Positions 44,922 through 53,859 of a stretch of 64,000 nt of DNA are shown one piece after another. A model generated the notes under the pieces. It ran no database searches and was not told the DNA's origin. It saw only the letters and a program-made list of their open reading frames with translations. Source of the DNA: Ectothiorhodospira marina (GTDB taxonomy: Bacteria > Pseudomonadota > Gammaproteobacteria > Ectothiorhodospirales > Ectothiorhodospiraceae); contig NZ_FOAA01000012.1 in the NCBI RefSeq assembly GCF_900109495.1, positions 1 through 64,000 on the forward strand. Direction: 5' to 3'. The position numbers and the translations under genes were made by a program. The first letter of the stretch is position 1. Each line of letters begins with the position of its first letter.

Positions 44922-47024
44922 ATGCAGCCCGCCTCCATGGATATCTGGGACAAGAAATACCGCCTCAAGACCCGTACCGGTGAAGATCTGGACCCCACCA
45001 TCGATGACACCTGGAAGCGTGTTGCCCGGGCCCTGGCCGACGTGGAGGCCGAGCCGGCCCTGCGCGAGACCTGGTACGAACGTTTTCTCTGGGCCCTGCG
45101 TCTGGGGGCCATCCCCGCCGGACGCATCATTGCCAACGCCGGTGCCTGGGAGCACAAGCCCGCCACGTCCACCATCAACTGCACGGTGTCGGGCTCCATT
45201 CAGGATTCCATGGACGACATCCTGGAAAAGCTCCACGAGGCGGGCCTCACCCTCAAGGCCGGTAGTGGCATCGGCTATGACTTCTCCACCCTGCGTCCCC
45301 GGGGTGCCTATGTCTCCGGGGCCGGCGCCTATACCTCCGGGCCCCTGTCGTTCATGGAGATCTACGACAAGATGTGCTTCACCGTCTCCTCCGCCGGAGG
45401 GCGGCGCGGCGCACAGATGGGTACCTTTGATATCGGTCATCCGGACGTGCTGGACTTCATCCGCGCCAAGCGCGCCGATGGCTGCCTGCGCCAGTTCAAC
45501 CTGTCGCTGCTGATCACTTCAGGTTTCATGGAGGCGGTGAAGAACGATGAACAATGGCCGCTGGCGTTCCCCCTGGGTCCTCAGGAAGCGGAGCAGGATG
45601 GCATCGATCTGAGCGATCCCGAGCAGGTCCTGTGGCGCGACTGGCCCGTGGACAATGATTACATCACCAACGAGGAAGGCCTGGTGGCCTGCCGGATCTA
45701 CAAGACTCTGCCGGCCCGCAACCTGTGGAACATGGTGATGACCTCCACCTACGACTATGCCGAGCCGGGCTTCGTGCTCATCGACAAGGTCAACGAGATG
45801 AACAACAATTGGTGGTGCGAGCACATCCGCGCCACCAACCCCTGTGGCGAGCAGCCCCTGCCGCCCTATGGGGCCTGTCTGCTGGGCTCCATCAACCTGA
45901 CCCGCTTCGTGCAGGACCCCTTCACCGACCAGGCCCGGTTCGACATGGAGACCTTCCGCGAGGTGGTGTCCGTGTTCACCCGCATGCTGGACAACGTGGT
46001 GGAGATCAACGGCCTGCCACTGCCCGAGCAGCGCGAGGAGATCATTCGCAAGCGCCGCCACGGCATGGGTTACCTGGGGCTGGGCTCCACCATCACCATG
46101 ATGGGCATGAAATACGGCGACGAGGGCTCTCTGGCCTTCACCGAAGAGGTGACCCGCGAGATGGCCCTGGCCGGCTGGCGCGCCGGGCTGGAACTGGCCC
46201 GGGAAAAGGGGTCGGCCCCCATCATGGACGAGGAGTTCCAGGTGACCCCGGCCATGCTGCGCCTGCGTCCGGAACTGGAAAGGGATGGTATCCAGGTGGG
46301 GGATATCCTCAAGGGCCGGGTACTGCATGCCCGTTACAGTCGCTACATGCAGCGGGTGGCCCAGGTGGACCCCGAGTTGGTGGAGGCCCTGGCCGAGGAA
46401 GGTTGCCGCTTCACCCACCACAGCTCCATTGCCCCCACCGGGACCATCTCCCTGTCACTGGCCAATAACGCCAGTAACGGCATCGAGCCCTCGTTCGCCC
46501 ACCACTATGCCCGCAACATCATCCGTTCGGGCCGCAAGACCAAGGAGAAGGTGGATGTCTTCTCCTATGAACTGCTGGCCTACCGGGAACTCGTGAACGC
46601 CAAGGCCATGCCGTACTCCGAGGAGCCCGGGGCACAGTTGCCGGAATATTTCATCACGGCGGATGACATCACGCCCAAGTCCCACGTGGACGTGCAGGCG
46701 GCGGCCCAGAAATGGATCGATTCGTCCATCTCCAAGACCGCCAACGTGCCCACGGACTATCGCTTCGAGGACTTCAAGGACATCTACCGCTATGCCTACG
46801 AGCAGGGGCTGAAGGGCTGTACCACCTTCCGTTTCAATCCCGAGGCCTTCCAGGGCGTGCTGGTCAAGGAAAAGGATCTGGAAAACACCACCTACCGGTT
46901 TGTCCTGGATGACGGCAGCATCGTGCTGGCCAAGGGGAATGAGGAAGTGGAATACGACGGCGAGACCCACAATGCCGCCAATCTCTACGAGGCCCTGAAA
47001 GAAGGGTACTACGGTAAATTCTGA
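44922..47024 (+). CDS. nrdJa: Adenosylcobalamin-dependent (class II) ribonucleotide reductase, large part
   Basis: This enzyme makes deoxyribonucleotides with or without oxygen using adenosylcobalamin. The protein has NCTVSGSIQDSMDDILEKL, the KAGSGIGYDFSTLRP loop, the active-site cysteine in ATNPCGEQPLPPYGACLLGS, and APTGTISLSLANN, all class II signatures. It stops at about 700 aa, without the usual C-terminal region, which is encoded by the next gene. I choose the ATG at 44922, where GGGAGG is five bases upstream; the frame is open to 44808 but would include the NrdR boxes, and an ATG at 44868 is a second option. Confidence 0.93.
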   Translation: MQPASMDIWDKKYRLKTRTGEDLDPTIDDTWKRVARALADVEAEPALRETWYERFLWALRLGAIPAGRIIANAGAWEHKPATSTINCTVSGSIQDSMDDILEKLHEAGLTLKAGSGIGYDFSTLRPRGAYVSGAGAYTSGPLSFMEIYDKMCFTVSSAGGRRGAQMGTFDIGHPDVLDFIRAKRADGCLRQFNLSLLITSGFMEAVKNDEQWPLAFPLGPQEAEQDGIDLSDPEQVLWRDWPVDNDYITNEEGLVACRIYKTLPARNLWNMVMTSTYDYAEPGFVLIDKVNEMNNNWWCEHIRATNPCGEQPLPPYGACLLGSINLTRFVQDPFTDQARFDMETFREVVSVFTRMLDNVVEINGLPLPEQREEIIRKRRHGMGYLGLGSTITMMGMKYGDEGSLAFTEEVTREMALAGWRAGLELAREKGSAPIMDEEFQVTPAMLRLRPELERDGIQVGDILKGRVLHARYSRYMQRVAQVDPELVEALAEEGCRFTHHSSIAPTGTISLSLANNASNGIEPSFAHHYARNIIRSGRKTKEKVDVFSYELLAYRELVNAKAMPYSEEPGAQLPEYFITADDITPKSHVDVQAAAQKWIDSSISKTANVPTDYRFEDFKDIYRYAYEQGLKGCTTFRFNPEAFQGVLVKEKDLENTTYRFVLDDGSIVLAKGNEEVEYDGETHNAANLYEALKEGYYGKF

Positions 47025-47041
47025 ATCAGGGGCACACGCAC

Positions 47042-47812
47042 ATGACCATCAAGATTGACAAACCAATTGTGGATTTCGGAATCTGGCGGGAGGAATCCGC
47101 TGAGGAGAGCGCCGCTCAGGCCGGCGCCCCCGCGGAATCGTCGGCCCCGCCGGCCGCTGCCGCCAGCGCGCCTGCCCCGGCCCCCACGGAGCCCACTCAG
47201 GGCTCCGCGAAGGTGGTGCACATGCACGAGAAGCTGGAACGACCCGAGATGCTGCTGGGGTCCACTTACAAGCTGAAGACGCCGTTGTCGGAGCACGCCC
47301 TGTATGTGACCATCAACGATGTGATCCTGAATCCGGGCACCGAGCACGAACTGCGTCGGCCCTTCGAGATCTTCATCAACTCCAAGAACATGGACCACTT
47401 CCAGTGGATCGTGGCGCTCACCCGGATCATCTCGGCGGTGTTCCGCAAGGGCGGGGATGTCACCTTCCTGGTGGAGGAGTTGCGCTCGGTGTTCGACCCG
47501 CGCGGGGGCTATTTCAAGAAGGGGGGCAAGTACATGCCTTCCCTGGTGGCCGAGATCGGCGACGCCATCGAGAGCCACATGCGCATGATTGGCCTGATCA
47601 AGGACGACGGCCTGGACGAACACCAGCGCCGCCTGGTGGAGGAAAAGCGCGCCCAGTACGAAGAGAGCGTGCACCAGGCCAGCGACGACCCCAAGGCCCG
47701 GGAAAGCTTCCCCCCCGGTGCCCAGCTATGCGGCAAGTGCCACACCCAGGCCGTGGTGGTCATGGACAATTGCCTCACCTGCCTCAACTGCGGGGATAGC
47801 AAGTGCGGTTGA
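47042..47812 (+). CDS. nrdJb: Class II ribonucleotide reductase C-terminal subunit NrdJb
   Basis: A 256-aa protein equivalent to the C-terminal part of NrdJ, split off as a separate gene as in Pseudomonas aeruginosa (NrdJa/NrdJb). It has an Ala/Pro-rich linker (residues about 20-60), a TSCPD-like domain (YVTINDVILNPGTEHELRRPFEIFINSK), and a cysteine-rich tail, CGKCH...CLTCLNCGDSKCG. The tail probably holds a zinc site and the redox-active pair that re-reduces the reductase. It starts 17 bp after nrdJa, so the two are made together. Confidence 0.9.
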   Translation: MTIKIDKPIVDFGIWREESAEESAAQAGAPAESSAPPAAAASAPAPAPTEPTQGSAKVVHMHEKLERPEMLLGSTYKLKTPLSEHALYVTINDVILNPGTEHELRRPFEIFINSKNMDHFQWIVALTRIISAVFRKGGDVTFLVEELRSVFDPRGGYFKKGGKYMPSLVAEIGDAIESHMRMIGLIKDDGLDEHQRRLVEEKRAQYEESVHQASDDPKARESFPPGAQLCGKCHTQAVVVMDNCLTCLNCGDSKCG

Positions 47813-47942
47813 GCCATTGCCGGTGCAGCCAGCCCAGTCATCCCCCGACCAGGGCGGCGAGGATCACCATGCCGAACAGGATTGACAGGGTCTCCATGCG
47901 GACTAGACGGGAGAGGCCGCAAGGCCGCGGATATCCATGGGC

Positions 47943-48959
47943 TCAGCGGGCCTGATCCGGCTGTTGGCACAGGCTGGCGGCGTGGCGGGCGGCGCCCAGC
48001 AGGCCGGCGTCGGTATCACCGATGACCTGGATCGGCATGCGTTCCAGCAGGTGGCTCATGGGCGGTTTGTGGCGAAAGGCCTGGATGAAGCCGCCTTCCT
48101 GCATTCGGGGCAGCAGCCGTGGGGCGATGCCACCAGCGATGAAAACACCGCCAAAGGGCAGGCAACCCAGGGCCAGGTCCCCGGCCTGCCCCCCGTAGAC
48201 GGCCAGAAACAGCGCCACTGCTTCCACTGCCACGGGGTCACTGCCCTCCAGGGCCAGTTGCGAGATGATGGGGGCAGGGTCATCTCCTTCCAGGGCCAGA
48301 CCGAGGCTCTGGCCCGGCGATTGACCCTGGGCCACCAGGAACCGGGCGATGCGTCCAAGGCCCCGGCCGCTGAGCAGATGTTCACGGGTACAGCGCCCTT
48401 CCTGATCGGCCACGTATTGCCATAATCGCGCTTGGCGGGTATCCGCCGGGGCGAAGGTCGCGTGCCCGCTCTCCGTGGGTAAAACACACAGGGGATGCCC
48501 TGGCGGCACGATGCACACACCCAGGCCGGTCCCGGCGCCCACGACCAGACGCACACCCTCCGGGTCGGCCTGGCCGGTTTGCAGGGAGTGAAGTGCTTCG
48601 GTGGGGAGATCGTCCAGGCTGTGGCCGATGCCCTCGAAATCGTTGAGCAGGGCCACTTGGGGGATGCCGAGATTGTCCGCCAGATGGGTGGAATTCAGTT
48701 CCCAGGGGAGGTTGGTGAGCCGGGCCCGGTCCACGCCCTGCTGACGGGCGACAGGGCCGGCCAGGGCGAAACAGGCGGCATCAATGCCGTCGCTGGCAAG
48801 ACCTGCGTCACTCAGGAAGGCCCGCACCATGGGGGCCAGATCCGGAAAGTCGGCGCTGGTGTAGCGTTCCCGTGCCAGGGTTGACAGGCGACCATGGGAA
48901 ACATCCGCCAGCATCAGCAGGGTTTTGGTACCGCCAATATCGCCTGCCAGAATCTTCAT
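47943..48959 (-). CDS. glk: Glucokinase
   Basis: Glk phosphorylates glucose with ATP. The 338-aa protein has the phosphate motif LAGDIGGTKTLLML at its start, CFALAGPVARQQGVDRARLTNLPW, LLNDFEGIGHSL with the catalytic aspartate, and GGVFIAGGIAPRLLP. This matches the E. coli-type glucokinase (PF02685). The ATG at 48959 (MKILAGDIGG) is preferred over the longer frame to 48995. It is convergent with nrdJb and 73 bp upstream of tal's stop region on the same strand as tal. Confidence 0.93.
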   Translation of the reverse strand: MKILAGDIGGTKTLLMLADVSHGRLSTLARERYTSADFPDLAPMVRAFLSDAGLASDGIDAACFALAGPVARQQGVDRARLTNLPWELNSTHLADNLGIPQVALLNDFEGIGHSLDDLPTEALHSLQTGQADPEGVRLVVGAGTGLGVCIVPPGHPLCVLPTESGHATFAPADTRQARLWQYVADQEGRCTREHLLSGRGLGRIARFLVAQGQSPGQSLGLALEGDDPAPIISQLALEGSDPVAVEAVALFLAVYGGQAGDLALGCLPFGGVFIAGGIAPRLLPRMQEGGFIQAFRHKPPMSHLLERMPIQVIGDTDAGLLGAARHAASLCQQPDQAR

Positions 48960-49032
48960 CAAACCACCCGTTAGGGAAAGGGACCAAGGCCCCATGATGA
49001 GCTATTCTCCCAGCTTTGCAAAATTTTGCTGT

Positions 49033-50157
49033 TCATCCCCCCAGGCGGGTGCGTTTGTCTTCCAGGCCCTGCATGAGGTGGTCGAAGGCCTTGGCGAAGG
49101 ATTCGATGCCCTCGCTTTCCAGGCGGTTGGTCACACTCTCCAGGTCAATGCCCAGGTCCGGCAGACCCTGGATCAGGGCGCGGGATTGTTCCAGATCCTG
49201 CGCCAGGGTCGGCTCGGCCCGACCGTGGTCGCGGAAGGCATTGTAGGTGGCCGGGGGCAGGGTGTTGACCGTATCCGCGCCGATCAGGGATTCCACGTAG
49301 AGCACGTCGCTGTAAGCGGGGTTCTTGGTACCTGTGCTGGCCCACAGCAGGCGCTGGGGGCGGGCGCCCACGGCCTTGAGGCGCTGCCAACGCTCGCTCT
49401 GCGTGACCTGCAGGAGGTGGGCATAGGCCAGTTTGGCATTGGCAATGGCCAGGCGGCCCTGCATGTGCTCCACGGGCCGGCCTTCGCGGATGCGTTCTTC
49501 CAGGATGTCGTCCAGGGCGGTATCCACCCGACTGACAAAGAAGCTGGCCACTGAGGCCATGCGATCCACGGACAAGCCCTGTGCCATGCGGGCCTCCAGC
49601 CCCTTGAGATAGGCCTCCAGCACGGCCTCATAACGGGACACCGAGAACAGCAGCGTCACATTCACATTCACACCCTGGGCGGTGAGCTGCTCGATGGCCG
49701 TCAGCCCCGGCAGGGTGCCGGGTACCTTGATCATGAGGTTGGGGCGATCCACGCGGGCGGCCAGATCCAGGGCCTCGCGCACCGTGCCATCGGCGTCGAA
49801 GGCCAGCTCCGGAGAGACTTCGAGACTGACAAAGCCATCCTGCCCTTCGGTTTGATCGTAGGTGCCGCGGAAGGCGTCGGCGGCGGCCTGGAGGTCCCCA
49901 ATGGCCAGTTGATAGAAGAGGGCCGCAGTGCTGATGTCCGGGTCCACGGCCAGGGCCTGGCGGATGCCCTCATCGTAGAGATCGCTACCGGTGATGGCCT
50001 TGTCGAAGATGGCGGGGTTGGAGGTCAGCCCGCCGAGGCCATCCTCACGGATGAGTCGGGCCAGCTCGCCGGATTCCATTAGATCCTTGCGGATGTAGTC
50101 GTACCAGACGCTCTGGCCCAGGTCGCGCAGACGCAGCAGCGGATTATGTTCGGCCAT
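49033..50157 (-). CDS. tal: Transaldolase
   Basis: Transaldolase moves a dihydroxyacetone unit in the non-oxidative pentose phosphate pathway. The 374-aa protein has [33 protein letters not shown] (Schiff-base lysine) and [23 protein letters not shown], fitting the TalB-related subfamily of about 360-380 aa found in cyanobacteria and actinobacteria. It runs on the minus strand toward glk; the 73-bp gap to the glk start holds no clear signal. Confidence 0.93.
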   Translation of the reverse strand: MAEHNPLLRLRDLGQSVWYDYIRKDLMESGELARLIREDGLGGLTSNPAIFDKAITGSDLYDEGIRQALAVDPDISTAALFYQLAIGDLQAAADAFRGTYDQTEGQDGFVSLEVSPELAFDADGTVREALDLAARVDRPNLMIKVPGTLPGLTAIEQLTAQGVNVNVTLLFSVSRYEAVLEAYLKGLEARMAQGLSVDRMASVASFFVSRVDTALDDILEERIREGRPVEHMQGRLAIANAKLAYAHLLQVTQSERWQRLKAVGARPQRLLWASTGTKNPAYSDVLYVESLIGADTVNTLPPATYNAFRDHGRAEPTLAQDLEQSRALIQGLPDLGIDLESVTNRLESEGIESFAKAFDHLMQGLEDKRTRLGG

Positions 50158-50285
50158 GTGATTCTATCCTCGCCCACGGCGGAGAAAAGCGCCCAGTTTA
50201 ACGTGTACGCAGGGGAGGGCGCTAGCAGCGCCGTTATCCCAAGCGCCCGTGCGGGAAGGATGGAACGCGATAACCGGCGCGGGCG

Positions 50286-51086
50286 TCAATGGCCGGGAGG
50301 GCTGGCCGGGGCGGTATCGGAGACGATATCCGCAATGCGCACGAAGGCCTCCACCGACAAGGTCTCGGGCCTGTGTGTCGGGTCAATGCCGGCTGCCTCG
50401 ATCTGCTCCGGCAGTGCCAGGCCCTGCAGGGCATTGCGCAGGGTCTTGCGGCGCCGGGTGAAGGCCTGTTGCACCAGGCGCGCCAGCAGGGGCTCGTCCC
50501 GAGCTGGATACGGCAGGGTCTCGTAGGGGGTCAGGCGCACCACGGCGGAGTCCACCCGGGGCGGCGGCCGAAAGGCGCCCGGGCCCACGGGGAACAGGGG
50601 CTCGGCACGGCAGCGGTACTGCACCATGATGCCCAGGCGCCCATAAGCGGCAGTGCCGGGGCCGGCGGTCAGACGGTCCACCACTTCCTTTTGCAGCAGG
50701 AAATGCATATCGCGAATCTGCGCAGCCTGGGCCAGTAGATGAAAGATCAGTGGTGTGGAGATGTTGTAGGGCAGGTTGCCCACCACCCGCAGGGGGCGTG
50801 GTCCGGGGATGCTGGCCAGGTCAAAGCGCAGGGCATCCGCCGCATGCACGGTGATGGTGCCGGGTGGGCCCAGGCCATGCAGGTGCGGGATCAGATCCCG
50901 GTCCAGCTCCACCACATGCAGGTGGTGGAGGCGCTCCAGCAGAGGGCCGGTGATGGCGCCCAGGCCGGGGCCGATCTCCACCAGGGTGTCGTCAGGGTGC
51001 GGCGCGATGGCGCCAACAATGCGCCGGATGATGCCTGGGTCATGCAGGAAATGCTGACCAAAGCGCTTGCGGGGAGCATGGTTCAA
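50286..51086 (-). CDS. rsmA: 16S rRNA dimethyladenosine transferase RsmA (KsgA)
   Basis: RsmA dimethylates the two adjacent adenines near the 16S 3' end in late 30S assembly. The 266-aa protein has KRFGQHFLHDPGII, the SAM motif VEIGPGLGAITGPLL and the catalytic NLPYNISTPLIFHLL. It is the last gene of the adk-lptD-surA-pdxA-rsmA run; apaG and apaH, which follow in E. coli, are absent. The 128-bp gap to tal (50158-50285) holds nothing recognisable. Confidence 0.97.
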   Translation of the reverse strand: MNHAPRKRFGQHFLHDPGIIRRIVGAIAPHPDDTLVEIGPGLGAITGPLLERLHHLHVVELDRDLIPHLHGLGPPGTITVHAADALRFDLASIPGPRPLRVVGNLPYNISTPLIFHLLAQAAQIRDMHFLLQKEVVDRLTAGPGTAAYGRLGIMVQYRCRAEPLFPVGPGAFRPPPRVDSAVVRLTPYETLPYPARDEPLLARLVQQAFTRRRKTLRNALQGLALPEQIEAAGIDPTHRPETLSVEAFVRIADIVSDTAPASPPGH

Positions 51087-51101
51087 GGGGGGGGTATCCG
51101 A

Positions 51102-51431
51102 TCAGCGCAGGCAGCGGTAGACGTCATAGGTGCGTTTGCCGTCGGTGATTTCACCGCGTGGCACAACCGTATCACCCCCCATGTCGGCAGCGGCATTGCG
51201 GGCGGCGTGTTCCAGCTCCTGCTCGATGCGCTCGGGCGGGCGCTTGATGAAACCGATGCGCTCGGCCATGGATGCGGTGGTACTGCCCAGGCGTTCGCAG
51301 TCGGCTACGCGGTCGGTGGGAACAACGCGTGTGGCTTCGGCCTCGGGGGAGAGCTTGACGAAGGTGCAGCCGGCGGACAGCAGGGCGGCAACGGTCAGGG
51401 TAAGGACAATAAGATGCGGGGCGCGGTTCAT
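51102..51431 (-). CDS. DUF4156-like small lipoprotein
   Basis: A 109-aa predicted lipoprotein. The signal peptide LIVLTLTVAALLSAGC ends in the lipobox SAGC, followed by TFVKLSPEAEATRVVPTDRVADCERLGSTTASM and NAAADMGGDTVVPRGEITDGKRTYDVYRC, which fits DUF4156. The start is the ATG at 51431, with AGGAG seven bases upstream. It is inserted between pdxA and rsmA, which are normally adjacent. The function of the family is unknown; two cysteines (in DCERLG and YRCLR) could form a disulfide. Confidence 0.78.
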   Translation of the reverse strand: MNRAPHLIVLTLTVAALLSAGCTFVKLSPEAEATRVVPTDRVADCERLGSTTASMAERIGFIKRPPERIEQELEHAARNAAADMGGDTVVPRGEITDGKRTYDVYRCLR

Positions 51432-51475
51432 GACAGGCTCCTGTGCATGTGCCATGGAGGAAGACGATTGATCCA

Positions 51476-52492
51476 TCATGCCGGTGCGATGCCGTTACGG
51501 GCCTGGGCCATGTGGATGGCGGTGGCCAGGGCTGCCTGCAGGCTGCCTGCTTCGGCCCGGCAGGTGCCGGCCAGATCCAGGGCCGTGCCATGATCCACGG
51601 AGGTGCGGATGATGGGCAGGCCCAGGGTGACGTTCACGGCACTGCCGAAACCGGCATGCTTGAGGACCGGCAGGCCCTGGTCATGATACATGGCCAGCAC
51701 CGCGTCGGCATGACGCAGGTGTCGTTCAGTGAACAGGGTGTCGGCTGGCAAGGGCCCGGTCAGGTCCATGCCTTCGCCACGCAGGCGCTCCAGTACCGGC
51801 GTGATCACGTGGATCTCCTCGTCGCCCAGGTGACCGCCCTCGCCAGCATGGGGGTTGAGGCCGCAGACCAGGATGCGAGGGCTCCCGATCCCGAACTGGC
51901 TCTCGAGATCCGCGTGCAGCACGCGCAGCACGGTTTCCAGGCGTTCGGTGGTGATGGCCTGGGCGACCTGGCGCAGGGGCAGGTGGGTGGTCACCAGGGC
52001 CACTCGCAGTGTCCCGGCGGTGAGCATCATCACCGGCATGGGCGCCTGGCAGTGTTCGGCCAGGAACTCGGTGTGTCCGGTAAAGGGAATGCCTGCCTCA
52101 TTGATGACCCCCTTGTGAACCGGGCCGGTGACCAGCCCTGCAAACACCCCCCGGAGGCAGCCATCCGCGGCCTGGGTGAGGGTGTCCAGCACGTACCGGG
52201 CATTGGCCGGGTTGAGTTGACCGGGGATGACCGGTTCCGCCACGGTGCAGCCTGTCCACAGGTGTAGCTGGCCCGCCGCATCGGCCTGAGGGGGCTGGTC
52301 CGGATCCAGAGGGATGAGCGTGAGATGGATGCCCAGTTGCTCGGCCCGCTCCAGCAGTACCTGAGGGTCGCCCACCACTACCCGCTGGGCAGCACAGGGT
52401 TCCCGGCTGAGCATGGCCACAAGGTCGGGACCGATACCGGCAGGTTCGCCGGGTGTGATGGCGATACGGGGAATGGGCCGGGGCGACATCAT
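51476..52492 (-). CDS. pdxA: 4-hydroxythreonine-4-phosphate dehydrogenase
   Basis: PdxA oxidises 4-phosphohydroxy-threonine in the vitamin B6 pathway. The 338-aa protein has [46 protein letters not shown] and [15 protein letters not shown]...[13 protein letters not shown], with the metal-binding histidines of the family. Its ATG shares one base with the surA stop (TGATG), so it is coupled to surA. Confidence 0.96.
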   Translation of the reverse strand: MMSPRPIPRIAITPGEPAGIGPDLVAMLSREPCAAQRVVVGDPQVLLERAEQLGIHLTLIPLDPDQPPQADAAGQLHLWTGCTVAEPVIPGQLNPANARYVLDTLTQAADGCLRGVFAGLVTGPVHKGVINEAGIPFTGHTEFLAEHCQAPMPVMMLTAGTLRVALVTTHLPLRQVAQAITTERLETVLRVLHADLESQFGIGSPRILVCGLNPHAGEGGHLGDEEIHVITPVLERLRGEGMDLTGPLPADTLFTERHLRHADAVLAMYHDQGLPVLKHAGFGSAVNVTLGLPIIRTSVDHGTALDLAGTCRAEAGSLQAALATAIHMAQARNGIAPA

Positions 52493-53859
52493 CAGCGGCT
52501 CCGCTGGTTCGCGCCGGCATCCCGCGTTGCCACATCCTCCAGGCGCAACTCCACGTAGGACTCGTCCCGCAGACGACGTAGCCAGATTTCCAGCTCATCA
52601 TCTCGCTTGCGGTTGCGGATGATCTCCCGGGCCTGGGAACGCATGAGTTCCCTGGAGCTGTCGTGGCTGCGGCGGTCCTCCACCTTGAGGATATGCCAGC
52701 CGAACTGGGTGCGGAAGGGCTCGCTCAGTGTGCCCGGTTCGGTACGGTTCATCACCTGCTCGAACTGGGGCACCATGTCGCCGGGGTCAGTCCAGCCCAG
52801 ATCACCGCCACGCAGGGCGCTGCCGCGATCGTCCGAGTGGGCCTGAGCCAGTTCCGCAAAATCGGCTCCATCCCGAATGCGGTTGCGCAGGGAGCGAATA
52901 CGGTCACGGGCTTCCCGGTCACTGACCACCTCGCTGGGGCTGATCAGGATATGGCGCACCCGGGTTTGCTGGACCTGGCTGCGGCTGCCGGCACGTCGAT
53001 CCGCAAGCTTGACAATATGGAAGCCCGACGGGGATCGGATCACTTCGCTCACATCCCCCTCCCGCATGAGCACCACGTGCCGGGAAAACAGGGTAGGCAC
53101 CTGGCTGGCATTGCGCCACCCCAGGTCGCCGCCTTCCAGGGCCTGTTGTCCCTCTGATTCGCGCAGGGCCAGTTCAGTGAAGTCGGCCCCTTCGGCAGCC
53201 TCCTCGCGAATGCGCTCGGCCCGTTCCCGGGTTTCGCTGATCTGTTCGGGGGTGGCCCCCTCGGGAAGGGAAACCAGCAGATGCAGCAGGCGGTATTCCA
53301 CGTCCCGGTCGATGGCCCCGCTCTCGCTGGCGATCAGGTCATCGATCTCCTGCTCACTCACCTGAATACGGCTGTCCACCTGGCGGCGATGTAACTGGGC
53401 AATGGCCATCTCGTCCCGGATCTGTTCCCGGAAGGCGCGAAAATCGATCCCATCGGCCACCAGGCGGTCGCGGAACTGGGCCAGGCTCATGCCGTTTTCC
53501 CGGGCAATATTCTCGATGGCGTTATTCAGGCTGATGTCGTCGATGCGGATGCCGATGCGGCGGGCCTCCTGTAGTTGCAGGCGCTCCAGCACCAGGCGAT
53601 CCAGTACCGGGCGCACCAGGGCGTCCACCGGCGGTGTTTGACCATCCCGGGCGGCCAACTGGCGCTGGATGGTCTGGATGCGCTCACGCAGTTCGCTTTG
53701 CATGATCACATCTTCCTCTGCCACGGCAACGATACGATCCAGGAGGCGGCCGCCCTCATCCAGCGGCACCACCCCCGGGTGGTTGTTGCCTTCCTGGGCC
53801 AGGGCCACGCTCCCGGAGGCGACGAGCCATGCGAGCAGGATGCTAATAATCGTCTTCAT
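52492..53859 (-). CDS. surA: Periplasmic chaperone/prolyl isomerase SurA
   Basis: SurA escorts outer-membrane proteins to the BAM complex. The 455-aa protein has a signal peptide ([21 protein letters not shown]), an N-terminal helical chaperone region ([31 protein letters not shown]) and two PpiC rotamase domains (about 180-290 and 295-400, each with a GGDLGW motif). Start is the ATG at 53859, inside the end of lptD (17-bp overlap); an earlier ATG at 53877 is in frame. LptD is among known SurA clients in E. coli. Confidence 0.95.
   Translation of the reverse strand: MKTIISILLAWLVASGSVALAQEGNNHPGVVPLDEGGRLLDRIVAVAEEDVIMQSELRERIQTIQRQLAARDGQTPPVDALVRPVLDRLVLERLQLQEARRIGIRIDDISLNNAIENIARENGMSLAQFRDRLVADGIDFRAFREQIRDEMAIAQLHRRQVDSRIQVSEQEIDDLIASESGAIDRDVEYRLLHLLVSLPEGATPEQISETRERAERIREEAAEGADFTELALRESEGQQALEGGDLGWRNASQVPTLFSRHVVLMREGDVSEVIRSPSGFHIVKLADRRAGSRSQVQQTRVRHILISPSEVVSDREARDRIRSLRNRIRDGADFAELAQAHSDDRGSALRGGDLGWTDPGDMVPQFEQVMNRTEPGTLSEPFRTQFGWHILKVEDRRSHDSSRELMRSQAREIIRNRKRDDELEIWLRRLRDESYVELRLEDVATRDAGANQRSR

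Noticed and set aside
47838-47897. 19-codon minus-strand frame encoding a hydrophobic peptide (METLSILFGMVILAALVGG)
   Set aside because: It resembles a tiny membrane protein, but there is no ribosome site and the gap is short. Length alone makes chance likely.
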